Numbered from the stretch's first letter, positions 1 through 7,005 are shown. The stretch: 10,013 nt of DNA from JBBQZP01 sp038207585 (GCA_038207585.1 JBBQZP010000061.1:1-10013); one strand, 5' to 3'. Numbers and translations: made by a program. Notes: generated by a model not told the origin, from the letters alone.

Positions 1-284
1 TTCAGGCTTTGGTTCAGAAAGATCGTGCCGGGGCCGGGCAGTTCGGTGCCAAGCACGGCCGAAATCAGCGCGCCACCCCACATGCCATGCGCGATGATGC
101 GATGGAACATGTCGGTGCGCGCGTAATCCGCATCGACATGCGCTGGGTTCACGTCGCCCGACATAACCGCGAACAACTCAATATCCTGCGGCTGCAGCGT
201 GCGGGTCAGTTCGGCATGATCGCCAACCGCAATCTCGGCAAAGGTCTTGTTTTCAATGTAGTGGATCGGTTCAGGCACGGACAT
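1..284 (-). CDS. MaoC-like (R)-specific enoyl-CoA hydratase domain, N-terminal part; probably of a bifunctional hydratase/phosphate acetyltransferase (cut by window edge)
   Basis: Only the first 94 residues are in the window. They match the start of MaoC/PhaJ-type hot-dog hydratases. The hydratase motif SGDVNPAHVD (residues 42-51) supplies the likely catalytic Asp44 and His49, and the family stretch AHGMWGGALIS follows at 65-75. Such enzymes hydrate trans-2-enoyl-CoA to (R)-3-hydroxyacyl-CoA in the cytosol, the precursor for PHA synthase. From family knowledge, proteins with this N-terminus are often fused to a C-terminal phosphate acetyl/butyryltransferase domain. That part would lie beyond position 1 and is inferred, not seen. 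The ATG at 284 overlaps the end of the upstream fabI-like gene by 14 bases, so translation is probably coupled; a G-rich stretch precedes it. A stand-alone MaoC hydratase is the alternative. Confidence 0.85.
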   Translation of the reverse strand, partial: MSVPEPIHYIENKTFAEIAVGDHAELTRTLQPQDIELFAVMSGDVNPAHVDADYARTDMFHRIIAHGMWGGALISAVLGTELPGPGTIFLNQSL

Positions 285-1035
285 GCAGACCCCCGTCAAC
301 ATAGGTGACATCGCCCGAGATGCGGCTGGCCCCGTCGCTGGCAAGCATCACCGCGACCGCGCCCACATCCGCAATCGTGACCAAAGCATGCCCGGGGGCG
401 CGCAGACGTGCGGCGTCAATCAGCGCGTCAAAATGCGCAATCCCCGACCCTGCCCGCGTTTGCAGCGGCCCCGGAGAGATCGCGTTGACGCGAATGTTCT
501 TTTGCCCAAGTTCAACCGCCAGCGCGCGCACCGTGCCCTCCAATGCCGATTTGACCGGCCCCATGATGTTGTAGTGATCGACAACCTTTTCACCGCCATA
601 ATAGGTCATGGTCAGGATCGTCCCGCCCGCCACCATCAGCGGCTCGGCCAGCCGAGCCATGCGGATCAGCGAATGAACCGAGATATCCATGGCCCGCGCG
701 AACCCCTGTTGTGAGCAATCCGTGACCCGCCCGTGCAGATCATCCGCAGGGCAAAAGGCGATGGAATGCACAAGGATATCCAGCCGCCCCCAGCGGTCCT
801 TCACCGCAGCAAACACGGCCTCCATCTGGCCCTCAACCTCCACATCCAGCGGCAGCAGCAGTTTGGCTCCTACGGTGTCGGCAACCGGCTGGATATAGGG
901 CTTGGCCTTGTCACTGGCATAGGTCAGCGCAATCTCGGCCCCGGCAGCCACAAAGGCCTGCGCGCATCCGGCGGCAATGGAATGGGCGTTGGCGACACCG
1001 ACGATCAGCGCGACCTTGCCGTTCAGCGGACTCAT
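271..1035 (-). CDS. fabI: FabI-type enoyl-[acyl carrier protein] reductase (SDR family)
   Basis: The product is a 254-residue short-chain dehydrogenase of the divergent FabI type, about the usual FabI length. It has the FabI-style nucleotide-binding start GVANAHSI (13-20) instead of the classical SDR glycine motif. HSIAF lies at 90-94. The catalytic set is Tyr145, Tyr155 and Lys162, with the FabI spacing Tyr-X9-Tyr-X6-Lys (HYNIMGPVK at 154-162). SPGP (187-190) and a C-terminal DGG complete the fold. FabI enzymes reduce trans-2-enoyl thioesters with NAD(P)H in the last step of fatty acid elongation. Between a PHA synthase and a MaoC hydratase gene, this copy may be a paralogue acting on short enoyl-CoA or ACP, or making membrane lipid at low oxygen; that is inference. 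The chosen ATG overlaps the phaC stop by four bases (ATGA). The longer upstream reading frame lacks homology. Confidence 0.9.
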   Translation of the reverse strand: MSPLNGKVALIVGVANAHSIAAGCAQAFVAAGAEIALTYASDKAKPYIQPVADTVGAKLLLPLDVEVEGQMEAVFAAVKDRWGRLDILVHSIAFCPADDLHGRVTDCSQQGFARAMDISVHSLIRMARLAEPLMVAGGTILTMTYYGGEKVVDHYNIMGPVKSALEGTVRALAVELGQKNIRVNAISPGPLQTRAGSGIAHFDALIDAARLRAPGHALVTIADVGAVAVMLASDGASRISGDVTYVDGGLHVRA

Positions 1036-2843
1036 CGTTGCATCACATAGGTGCCGGGGGCATCGCACAGGGGTTTGCATGCGCCTGAGGGCGCGCCCAT
1101 CGGTGGTGGCGAAACGGGTTCGCCCGAGCGTTGGGCCAGCCATTCGGCGAAGGCGGGCCACCAGGAGCCATCCGAGGCGGTATTTTCGGCAAGCCAGTCG
1201 CCCGGATCACGGTAGACAGCGGTCGCGGCCTTGTCGGCAATGCGGAAATGGCGGCCCTTGTGGCCGGGTTCCGACACGATGCCCGCATTATGCCCTCCGC
1301 TGGTCAGCACAAAGGTCATGTCATTGTCGGCGAACAGATGCAGCTTGTAGACCGACTGCCAGGGTGCCACATGGTCATCCTCGGTGCCCACCGCAAAGAT
1401 CGGCGCGCGGATGTCGCTTATTGCAATCGCATGCGCGCCCACATGATAGCGCCCCTCGGCCAGATCGTTGTTCAAGAACAGCTTTCGCAGATATTCCGAA
1501 TGCATCCGCGCGGGCATCCGCGTGGCATCGGCATTCCACGCCATCAGATCGAACGCATCGCCCCGCTTGCCCAGCAGATAATCGTTGATCGCAGGCGCCC
1601 AGATCAGATCGCGCGCGCGCAAGAGGGCAAAAGCCCCGGCCATCTGGTCGGAGGAAAGGTAGCCTTTTTCGGCCATCATATCCTCTATCAGCGTGACCTC
1701 GGAGTCGTTGATGAACAGCCGCAACGGCCCCGCTTCGGTGAAATCGACCTGCGCCGCCAGCAAGCTGACCGAGGCAAGGCGCGCATCACCATCCCGCCCC
1801 ATCGCCGCCGCCGCAATCGACAATAGCGTGCCGCCAAGGCAATAGCCGACAGCATGGATCTTTGGCGCAAGGGTGATGGTCTGCACCGCATCCATCGCGG
1901 CCATGACGCCAAGCGTGCGGTAATCCTCCATCCCCAGATCGTGATCGCTGGAATCGGGGTTTTTCCAAGACACCATGAACACGGTGAACCCTTGGGCCAC
2001 TAGAAAACGGACCAGCGAGTTTTGAGCAGAGAGATCGAGGATGTAGTATTTCATGATCCAGGCCGGCACGATCAGGATCGGCTCGGGCCGCACTTTGCCG
2101 GTGCTGGGTGCGTATTGGATCAACTCGATCAGGGGGTTGCGGAACACCACCTTGCCGGGTGTGGTTGCCAGATTGCGCCCCACCTCAAAGGGCTGCGGGC
2201 CTGTGTCGGCGGTGCCCGTCCTGCGTGCGATATCCTCGGCCAGATGCTGTGCGCCACGGATCAGGTTCTGCCCAGTCTCGGCGCGGGTGGCTGCGATCAC
2301 GTCAGGGTTGGTCATGGGGAAATTCGACGGTGCGCCCATGTCGGTGATCAGTCCCGCCACAAAGGCCATCAGGTTTTCATGCGCAGGTGTGACGCCATGC
2401 ACGCCGGTCATCGCCTCCTGCCACCATTGCCAGTTCTGCTGATGCGCCTGTGCCATCACGTTGAACGGATAGTGCTGCCAACCCTCACCCGCGAACCGAC
2501 GGTCGGGGGGCGTGCCCAACGCCGCATCCGGCGGGATGGCGCCAAGGCTGGCAGCAGCCAGCGCCTGCGCGTTCTGGAAAGCCTGCTGCATCATCTGCAA
2601 TTGCTTGCCGGGCGATGTGGCAAGATGCACGGCCCAATCCATCCACGCCTCAGCCAGCACCGATGGGGAAATCCCTGATGTCGCCGTAGCAAGCCTTGCA
2701 TGGGTCATCCGGTCTAGCGCCGCAAAGGGTTGCTCGGGGCGCGATTTCTCTGGAGTCATGGTGGGCGCTTTGGTCTTTGGCACCTCATGCGGTCCGATGT
2801 TTGTGTCGGTCAGCGGTTTGATTGACGTGGGTTGGGTGGGCAT
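1032..2843 (-). CDS. phaC: Poly(R)-hydroxyalkanoate synthase, PhaC class I-like (alpha/beta hydrolase fold)
   Basis: The 603-residue protein has PHA synthase architecture. A helical N-terminal PhaC domain covers roughly residues 40-230, followed by an alpha/beta hydrolase core. The modified lipase box GYCLG (333-337) puts the nucleophile Cys335 where a hydrolase has Ser. The other triad members fit: Asp490 in EDDHVAPW (488-495) and His518 in GGHNAG (516-521). The C-terminus (DGSWW at 558-562, then a proline-rich tail) is typical. The enzyme polymerises (R)-3-hydroxyacyl-CoA at granule surfaces. The start at 2843 is supported by AAGGA (2855-2851) seven bases upstream. The gene follows atpG after 85 bases, the largest gap in the run, and that gap holds FNR-type and PhaR-type sites. 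Its stop overlaps the fabI start. Whether this is the main PHA synthase or an auxiliary, low-oxygen paralogue cannot be told here. Confidence 0.92.
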   Translation of the reverse strand: MPTQPTSIKPLTDTNIGPHEVPKTKAPTMTPEKSRPEQPFAALDRMTHARLATATSGISPSVLAEAWMDWAVHLATSPGKQLQMMQQAFQNAQALAAASLGAIPPDAALGTPPDRRFAGEGWQHYPFNVMAQAHQQNWQWWQEAMTGVHGVTPAHENLMAFVAGLITDMGAPSNFPMTNPDVIAATRAETGQNLIRGAQHLAEDIARRTGTADTGPQPFEVGRNLATTPGKVVFRNPLIELIQYAPSTGKVRPEPILIVPAWIMKYYILDLSAQNSLVRFLVAQGFTVFMVSWKNPDSSDHDLGMEDYRTLGVMAAMDAVQTITLAPKIHAVGYCLGGTLLSIAAAAMGRDGDARLASVSLLAAQVDFTEAGPLRLFINDSEVTLIEDMMAEKGYLSSDQMAGAFALLRARDLIWAPAINDYLLGKRGDAFDLMAWNADATRMPARMHSEYLRKLFLNNDLAEGRYHVGAHAIAISDIRAPIFAVGTEDDHVAPWQSVYKLHLFADNDMTFVLTSGGHNAGIVSEPGHKGRHFRIADKAATAVYRDPGDWLAENTASDGSWWPAFAEWLAQRSGEPVSPPPMGAPSGACKPLCDAPGTYVMQR

Positions 2844-2883
2844 TGCTCTGTCCTTCTACTGAAGGCGCGAAAAGCGCATCCTT

Positions 2884-2896
2884 TGTGGCAAGTGTA
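2884..2896 (-). promoter_or_regulatory. Predicted -10 element and start region of an internal promoter for phaC-fabI-maoC
   Basis: On the minus strand TACACT (2896-2891) matches four of six positions of the TATAAT -10 consensus, including the conserved first two bases and the last. A start of transcription would fall near 2884, leaving a leader of about 40 bases. No good -35 is present, as expected for an activator-dependent promoter. The support is mainly geometric: the FNR-type box at 2919-2932 is then centred at -41.5. The call is a prediction only. Confidence 0.4.
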
Positions 2897-2903
2897 AGGG
2901 CCC

Positions 2904-2918
2904 TGCTGCGTTGCAGCA
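2904..2918. promoter_or_regulatory. PhaR-type operator (CTGC-N3-GCAG palindrome)
   Basis: TGCTGCGTTGCAGCA is a 15-base near-perfect palindrome with six-base arms around GTT. Its core, CTGC-GTT-GCAG at 2906-2916, fits the CTGC-N3-4-GCAG sequence reported for the PHA-sensing repressor PhaR in Rhodobacter/Paracoccus. It lies in the gap directly upstream of a PHA synthase gene, about 60 bases before its start codon and at roughly -20 to -34 of the predicted start site. A repressor there would block RNA polymerase. It could also form an RNA hairpin, but there is no T-run to make it a terminator. Confidence 0.65.
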
Positions 2919-2932
2919 TTGATCTACATCAG
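2919..2932. promoter_or_regulatory. FNR/FnrL/FixK-type box upstream of phaC
   Basis: TTGATCTACATCAG matches the FNR-family consensus TTGAT-N4-ATCAA at nine of ten positions. It overlaps the atpG stop codon and directly abuts the PhaR-type palindrome. It is centred at 2925.5, which is -41.5 relative to the predicted start near 2884, the standard position for class II FNR activation. This implies that the PHA module is induced at low oxygen separately from, or in addition to, read-through from the ATPase genes. Which CRP/FNR-family regulator binds cannot be decided from the site. Confidence 0.65.
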
Positions 2933-3792
2933 CGTTTCGCAAAAGCCTTGCTATGCGTTTTGGCGCGGGCGGTGGCGGCACCGGTGCCCAGTTCGATGAT
3001 TTCAGCCGTGATCGCCTCTTGCCGCACCCGGGCGAGGGTGGATTGCATGTCGTCCAACTCTCGCGCGATCTGGCTGCCTGCGGCGGTCATCGCCTCCATG
3101 CGCGCTTCGTTTTCGGCGGCAAAGGCGTGCAGGGCGGCCTTGCAGACCTGCGCGTGGAAATAATCCTGCCCGAGGGCGGCAATCAGGGTGTCTTTGGGCA
3201 GTTGCATCAAGGGGCGGTCGCCTGTGGCGACGGGCAGATCGGCCAGATCAATCGGAAACAATCGCTGGCGAAGCAGCGCGGGGCGGCCCGCGTCCCAGCG
3301 GGTGAAGATCACCTCAAGGCTGTCGATCTGTGCAGTCGCCACGGCGTGATAGATCGCCGTGGTGATCTTGTCGGCCAGTTTGGGGATGCCGGGGGTGTGT
3401 GAGGGCAGGGGGGCCGTCCAATCCGGGCTCAGGCCGCGCGCGGTGGCGACAGACAGGCCGCGCGTGCCGATCAGGAACAGCGTGACGGGGTCTTGGCTGA
3501 TGCTGTCCAGCACCCGCTCGCTGAACGCGCCGGCAAAGCCCTGTTCGGCCCCAAAGACCAGAAGGCCCGTTTTGCCGCCCGTTTCATACGGGTGTGCGGA
3601 CAGTGCGGGGCCCGTCCCAATCACGTTCGACATGGCCGCCGCAATGGTCGCGGCATAACTGTCAACCGCCACGACCTGCGTGCGGGCGACATGCGCGCGG
3701 GCAGCGGCGATACCCTTCATCGCGTTCACCACAGCGCCCAACTGGCGGACGCCGTCGATCCGGGCGGTGATATCAGCCAGCCGTTCGGTCAC
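2929..3792 (-). CDS. atpG: N-type ATPase gamma subunit (central rotor shaft)
   Basis: The 287-residue protein has the gamma-subunit pattern of two long terminal helices around an alpha/beta domain. The N-terminal helix (1-56) carries ITARIDGVRQLGAVVNAMK (8-26), matching the conserved gamma start. GAEQGFAGAF at 81-90 corresponds to the family's DRGLCGGFN region. The C-terminal helix contains NEARMEAM, then ELDDM and ARVRQEAIT. Gamma forms the rotating axle inside the alpha3beta3 head and couples ATP hydrolysis to the c-ring. The start codon is GTG at 3792 and overlaps the atpA stop (GTGA), so translation is coupled. It is the last gene of the canonical atpDCQRBEFAG order. The stop codon is embedded in an FNR-type box. 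The sequence is quite divergent from housekeeping gamma subunits. Confidence 0.95.
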   Translation of the reverse strand: MTERLADITARIDGVRQLGAVVNAMKGIAAARAHVARTQVVAVDSYAATIAAAMSNVIGTGPALSAHPYETGGKTGLLVFGAEQGFAGAFSERVLDSISQDPVTLFLIGTRGLSVATARGLSPDWTAPLPSHTPGIPKLADKITTAIYHAVATAQIDSLEVIFTRWDAGRPALLRQRLFPIDLADLPVATGDRPLMQLPKDTLIAALGQDYFHAQVCKAALHAFAAENEARMEAMTAAGSQIARELDDMQSTLARVRQEAITAEIIELGTGAATARAKTHSKAFAKR

Positions 3793-5318
3793 GGGCTGAC
3801 CGCCGTTTTGGCGTTAGAAAGGGACGCGGCAAATCGGGTCATCGCGCTCATCAGGGTTTCGCGCAGCGCGGGATCGATCTCTCCGGGCTTGTCCATCTCA
3901 GCCAAAGCTATGCTTGCATCTCTGTCCAATATCGCGGGCAGCCCAGCCCGAAAGGCCGCTACCGCCGCCAGCGGCATGGCATCCAGCAGCCCCGCCTGCA
4001 CGGCAAACATCAAGGCCACTTCATCGGCAAGCCGGTAAGGCGCGTGCTGGGGCTGGCGCAGGATTTCGCGGATCCGCGCGCCGCGCGTCAACTGCTGGCG
4101 CACCCGGCCATCGGGCATGCCGCCGAACCGGGTGAACACCTCCAGTTCCAGAAACTGCGCGTAGTCCAGCCGCAGGGTGCCCGCCGCCTTGCGCAGACTG
4201 GGTGCTTGCGTCTTGCCACCCACCCGGCTGACCGACAGGCCCACGTCCACGGCGGGTTTCTGGCCCTGATGAAACAGGGCGGCATCCAGCACGATCTGCC
4301 CATCGGTGATCGAGATCAGGTTGGTCGGGATATAGGCCGACAGGTTGCCGGAATCCGTCTCGGCAATCGGCAGGGCGGTCAGCGAACCACCACCCTTGGC
4401 CTGCGACAGTTTGGCGGCGCGTTCCAGAAGGCGGGCATGGATATAGAACACATCGCCCGGATAGGCCTCACGCCCCGGCGATTGCCGCGTCAGAAGGGCG
4501 ATTTCGCGGTGGGTGGCCGCGTGTTTTGACAGATCATCAATCACGATCAGCGCATGCTGGCCCTTGTCGCGGAAATATTCGGCCATCGCCATGCCCGCAT
4601 AGGGTGCTATCCATTGCAGACCGGGGGCGCTGGCAGCACCTGCCACAAGCACAATGCACCGCTCAAACGCCCCGCGCGATTGCAGCGCATCAATGGCCCG
4701 GCGCACGCTGGAGGTTTTCTGACCCACCGCGACGTAGATGCAGATCATGTCGCTGTGCGCCTGCGCGATCAGCGCATCAATCGCCAGCGTCGTCTTGCCG
4801 GTGGAATGGTCGCCCACGATCAACTCGCGCTGACCCCGACCCAGCGCGAACAGCGTGTCGATCACGACAACCCCGGTCTGCACCGGCTGTGTGACCAGGT
4901 CACGCTCGATGATCGAGGGTGCGGGACGTTCAATCGGCAGACGCGCCGTCGCCTCAACTGGCCCCTTGCCATCCAGCGGGCGCCCCAGCGGATCGACGAT
5001 CCTTCCCAAAAGCGCCTCTCCCACGGGAACGCTGACCACCTCGCCGGTGCCAAAGACTGCATCGCCCGCCTGAACATCCGTGGCGGCGTCCAGCATTACG
5101 CAGCCGATCACATCGGGGTCCAGCACGCGGGCAAAACCCACCTGACCGCCGGCAAAGCGCAGCACCTCATCCAGCCGCACATCGCGCAGGCCCGAGATCA
5201 TGGCCACGCCATCGCCAATGTCCTCGACCCGGCCCCGGTGTTCGGCGCGCGGTCCAAGGGTGGTGCGTTTCAGGGCGTCTTTCGTCGTGGTGGCCCAGTC
5301 AAAGGTATCATCAGGCAT
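3789..5318 (-). CDS. atpA: N-type ATPase alpha subunit (non-catalytic nucleotide-binding head subunit)
   Basis: The 509-residue protein is collinear with F-type alpha: an N-terminal beta-barrel (about 25-95), a nucleotide-binding domain (about 96-380) and a C-terminal helical domain. The P-loop GDHSTGKT (169-176) replaces the usual GDRQTGKT. The Walker B region is IVIDD (258-262). PGREAYPGDVFYIHARLLERAA (281-302) is a signature block. SVSRVGGKTQ (362-371) includes Arg365, the arginine finger that reaches into the catalytic site on beta. It alternates with AtpD in the cytoplasmic head. The start at 5318 has a strong ribosome site GGAGG (5332-5328) nine bases upstream, although the gene overlaps the end of atpF by eight bases. 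Loss of Arg and Gln in the P-loop is an oddity; the Lys and Thr that bind nucleotide are kept. Confidence 0.96.
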   Translation of the reverse strand: MPDDTFDWATTTKDALKRTTLGPRAEHRGRVEDIGDGVAMISGLRDVRLDEVLRFAGGQVGFARVLDPDVIGCVMLDAATDVQAGDAVFGTGEVVSVPVGEALLGRIVDPLGRPLDGKGPVEATARLPIERPAPSIIERDLVTQPVQTGVVVIDTLFALGRGQRELIVGDHSTGKTTLAIDALIAQAHSDMICIYVAVGQKTSSVRRAIDALQSRGAFERCIVLVAGAASAPGLQWIAPYAGMAMAEYFRDKGQHALIVIDDLSKHAATHREIALLTRQSPGREAYPGDVFYIHARLLERAAKLSQAKGGGSLTALPIAETDSGNLSAYIPTNLISITDGQIVLDAALFHQGQKPAVDVGLSVSRVGGKTQAPSLRKAAGTLRLDYAQFLELEVFTRFGGMPDGRVRQQLTRGARIREILRQPQHAPYRLADEVALMFAVQAGLLDAMPLAAVAAFRAGLPAILDRDASIALAEMDKPGEIDPALRETLMSAMTRFAASLSNAKTAVSP

Positions 5319-6042
5319 CTTTCAACGCCTCCCCGATCTGCACCAGATCTGCCGCCCAGCTGTTGTGCAAAACGAAATGCGGGCTGTGCAGTTCCAGCCC
5401 GGCAATCAGGGCGGGGTCGGTGACGAAGCGCAAATGCGCCGTGCCGCCAAGCGCTGTCTGAATTGCCGTGTTGATCTTGGCCCGCTCGGCGCTGGAATCG
5501 GTGGCGGTGACAATCTCGATCCCCTTGGGGTCGTCTGCCAATGCCTTGCGATCCGCCTCAGGCATCTTTGCGATGGCTTCGACAAGCTGGTGCAGAAAGG
5601 CGGTTTGCAGGGCAGGGCTGGTCATCCGGCCCAGAAGTTTCGCTGCAATTGTCAGCGACAGCTCGGACGCCTGGGCGGCATTGGCCCTGGCGGCCGCAAC
5701 CGTGTCTTTTGCAATGCTGGCCTTTGCTGCGGCCAACATCGCGTCGGCCTTGGTGCGGGCGTCTGCCATCGCGGCCTTTGATGCGATCTCTGCCTCGGCT
5801 TTGGCCGCATCCAGCGCTGTGCTGCGCTCGGCTGCGATGCCGTCGCGGGCTTTTGTCACCTCTGACAGTGCTGCATCGGCAGATGCCTGTGTGGCCTTTG
5901 CCGATCTTATCCCCGCTTCAGTGGTCTCTTGCCGTTCGGCAATTGCCGCCGCGACCGGGCGCCAGAACACCCTGCTTAAAAGCCAGATCAGGATCAGGAC
6001 GTTGACGGCCTGCAGCCCAAGCCCCCAGAAGTCGATTGTCAT
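5311..6042 (-). CDS. atpF: N-type ATPase b subunit with delta-like C-terminal domain (stator stalk)
   Basis: The 243-residue protein is much longer than a usual b subunit (about 156-180). One membrane helix lies near residues 8-25, followed by FWRPV (26-30), a motif common in b subunits. A long Ala/Lys/Glu-rich coiled-coil stalk spans roughly 31-130. The remaining 110 residues are not stalk-like. TDPALIAGLELHS (208-220) plus the hydrophobic helix after it resemble the C-terminus of delta/OSCP (typically VDPSLIGG-x-VIRIG). No separate delta gene is present in the operon, so AtpF probably does both jobs, linking membrane subunit a to the top of the alpha3beta3 head. The start at 6042 lies four bases after the atpE stop and lacks an obvious ribosome site, so it likely depends on coupling to atpE. 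Confidence 0.93.
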   Translation of the reverse strand: MTIDFWGLGLQAVNVLILIWLLSRVFWRPVAAAIAERQETTEAGIRSAKATQASADAALSEVTKARDGIAAERSTALDAAKAEAEIASKAAMADARTKADAMLAAAKASIAKDTVAAARANAAQASELSLTIAAKLLGRMTSPALQTAFLHQLVEAIAKMPEADRKALADDPKGIEIVTATDSSAERAKINTAIQTALGGTAHLRFVTDPALIAGLELHSPHFVLHNSWAADLVQIGEALKDA

Positions 6043-6046
6043 GGGG

Positions 6047-6292
6047 TCAGGCCAAGAGCGGGTTGGCGAACAGCAGCAAAAGTGCGATCACCAGACAATA
6101 GATGGCCGTCGTCTCGATCATCGCAAGACCCACGAACAGCGTGCGCGAGATGGTGTTTGCGGCCTCGGGCTGGCGGGCAATGGCATCCATCGCAGCGGCC
6201 ACAGCGCGCCCTTCGGCCAGCGCTGGACCCAAAGCGCCAAAGGCCACAGCAAAGGCGGCGCAGAAAATGCTGGCCAGTTTCAGATAGTCCAT
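6047..6292 (-). CDS. atpE: N-type ATPase c subunit (rotor ring, Na+-type ligand signature)
   Basis: The 81-residue protein forms a two-helix hairpin: helix 1 about 4-34, polar loop RQP (40-42), helix 2 about 51-80. The ion-carrying Glu is Glu60 in MIETTAIY (58-65). Glu27 in helix 1 sits where Ilyobacter tartaricus c has Na+ ligand Gln32. Thr61, Thr62 and Tyr65 match Ser66, Thr67 and Tyr70 of that site. This double-Glu, Thr/Thr/Tyr set indicates a Na+-capable site, although the Burkholderia pseudomallei N-type ring was reported to be H+-coupled. Two adjacent ATGs exist (6295 and 6292). AAGGA (6303-6299) is three bases from the first and six from the second, so 6292 is preferred. It overlaps the atpB stop as TGATG. 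The strong ribosome site fits the need for many c copies per complex. Confidence 0.96.
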   Translation of the reverse strand: MDYLKLASIFCAAFAVAFGALGPALAEGRAVAAAMDAIARQPEAANTISRTLFVGLAMIETTAIYCLVIALLLLFANPLLA

Positions 6293-7005
6293 CATATGTC
6301 CTTTTTCGGGGGGGAAGGTGTGGTTTTGGCCTCGGCTGGCGCAGGCTTGCCGTCTTCGACCGCCGAGGTGATGAACACCATCGCCAGCACTGCAAAGATA
6401 TAGGCCTGCACCAGCCCCGTCAGCAGATCGAGCGCCATCAGCGGGATCGGCACCAGAAGCCCTGCCAATGACGCGACAATGCCGATGACGAAAACCCCGC
6501 TCATCACATTGCCGAACAGACGCACGAACATGGAAAACACGCGGGTCAGGCTTTCCAGCATGTTCAGCGGGATCATCACGGGGTTGGGGGCTGCAAAGGA
6601 TTTCAGATAGCCGATCAACCCGCCACTGCGAACGCCGAACCAGATGACGGACAGGAAGACCAGAACCGCAAGGGCCGCATCGGTTTCAAGCTGCGCCGTC
6701 GGCGGCTCCACTCCGGGGATGAGCGAGGACCAGTTGGCCACCAGAATGAACAGGAACAGCGTGCCGATAAAGCCGCGGTAGGGGGCGGGTTTCGCGCCCG
6801 TCGTCTCGACAATCTGCGTATCCAGTGTGGCGACGATCAGCTCAAGCGCCGCCTGCCGTTTGCCCGGCACCAGAGTCAGTCGCCGCGACAGCAGGGCCGC
6901 GCCAAGCACCAAGACCGCCATAATCGCCCAGGTTGTCAACACGGCTTGGTTGATCGGCACCGGGCCGATGGTGAACAGGACGGTTGAGGACAGGGGCGAA
7001 TTCAT
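6292..7005 (-). CDS. atpB: N-type ATPase a subunit (ion channel stator)
   Basis: The 237-residue membrane protein has about five or six hydrophobic helices (near 21-40, 80-98, 108-125, 145-180 and 183-215). It ends in a short charged, proline-rich cytoplasmic tail. The essential stator arginine is Arg162 in FVRLFGN (160-166), equal to the conserved RLFGN block of all F-type a subunits. Gln200 in LVQAYIF (198-204) matches the conserved polar position in the last helix. Subunit a provides the two half-channels, and Arg162 forces ions off the c-ring glutamate. The start ATG at 7005 overlaps the atpR stop (ATGA) and has AAAAGG upstream; an in-frame ATG at 7050 would intrude into atpR and is less likely. 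A run of seven G in the tail region is noted as unremarkable. Confidence 0.95.
   Translation of the reverse strand: MNSPLSSTVLFTIGPVPINQAVLTTWAIMAVLVLGAALLSRRLTLVPGKRQAALELIVATLDTQIVETTGAKPAPYRGFIGTLFLFILVANWSSLIPGVEPPTAQLETDAALAVLVFLSVIWFGVRSGGLIGYLKSFAAPNPVMIPLNMLESLTRVFSMFVRLFGNVMSGVFVIGIVASLAGLLVPIPLMALDLLTGLVQAYIFAVLAMVFITSAVEDGKPAPAEAKTTPSPPKKDI

Noticed and set aside
186..197. CTGC-N4-GCAG match to the PhaR pattern
   Set aside because: It lies inside the MaoC coding sequence with no promoter context. The short degenerate pattern is expected by chance in GC-rich coding DNA.
2865..2877. GCGC-GAAAA-GCGC hairpin as a terminator after atpG
   Set aside because: The stem is only four base pairs and no T-run follows on the minus strand, so it is not a credible intrinsic terminator.
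4306..4319. GTGAT-N4-ATCAG, an 8/10 FNR-box match
   Set aside because: It is in the middle of atpA coding sequence, so it is taken as a chance match. It shows that 8/10 matches alone are weak evidence.
3789..6042. Search for a separate delta (atpH) gene between atpF and atpA
   Set aside because: atpF and atpA overlap by eight bases, leaving no room. Absence of delta is a known trait of N-type operons.
6308..6314. Run of seven G near the end of atpB as a phase-variable tract
   Set aside because: It is short, in the non-conserved cytoplasmic tail, and the frame is intact. Nothing suggests contingency-locus behaviour.
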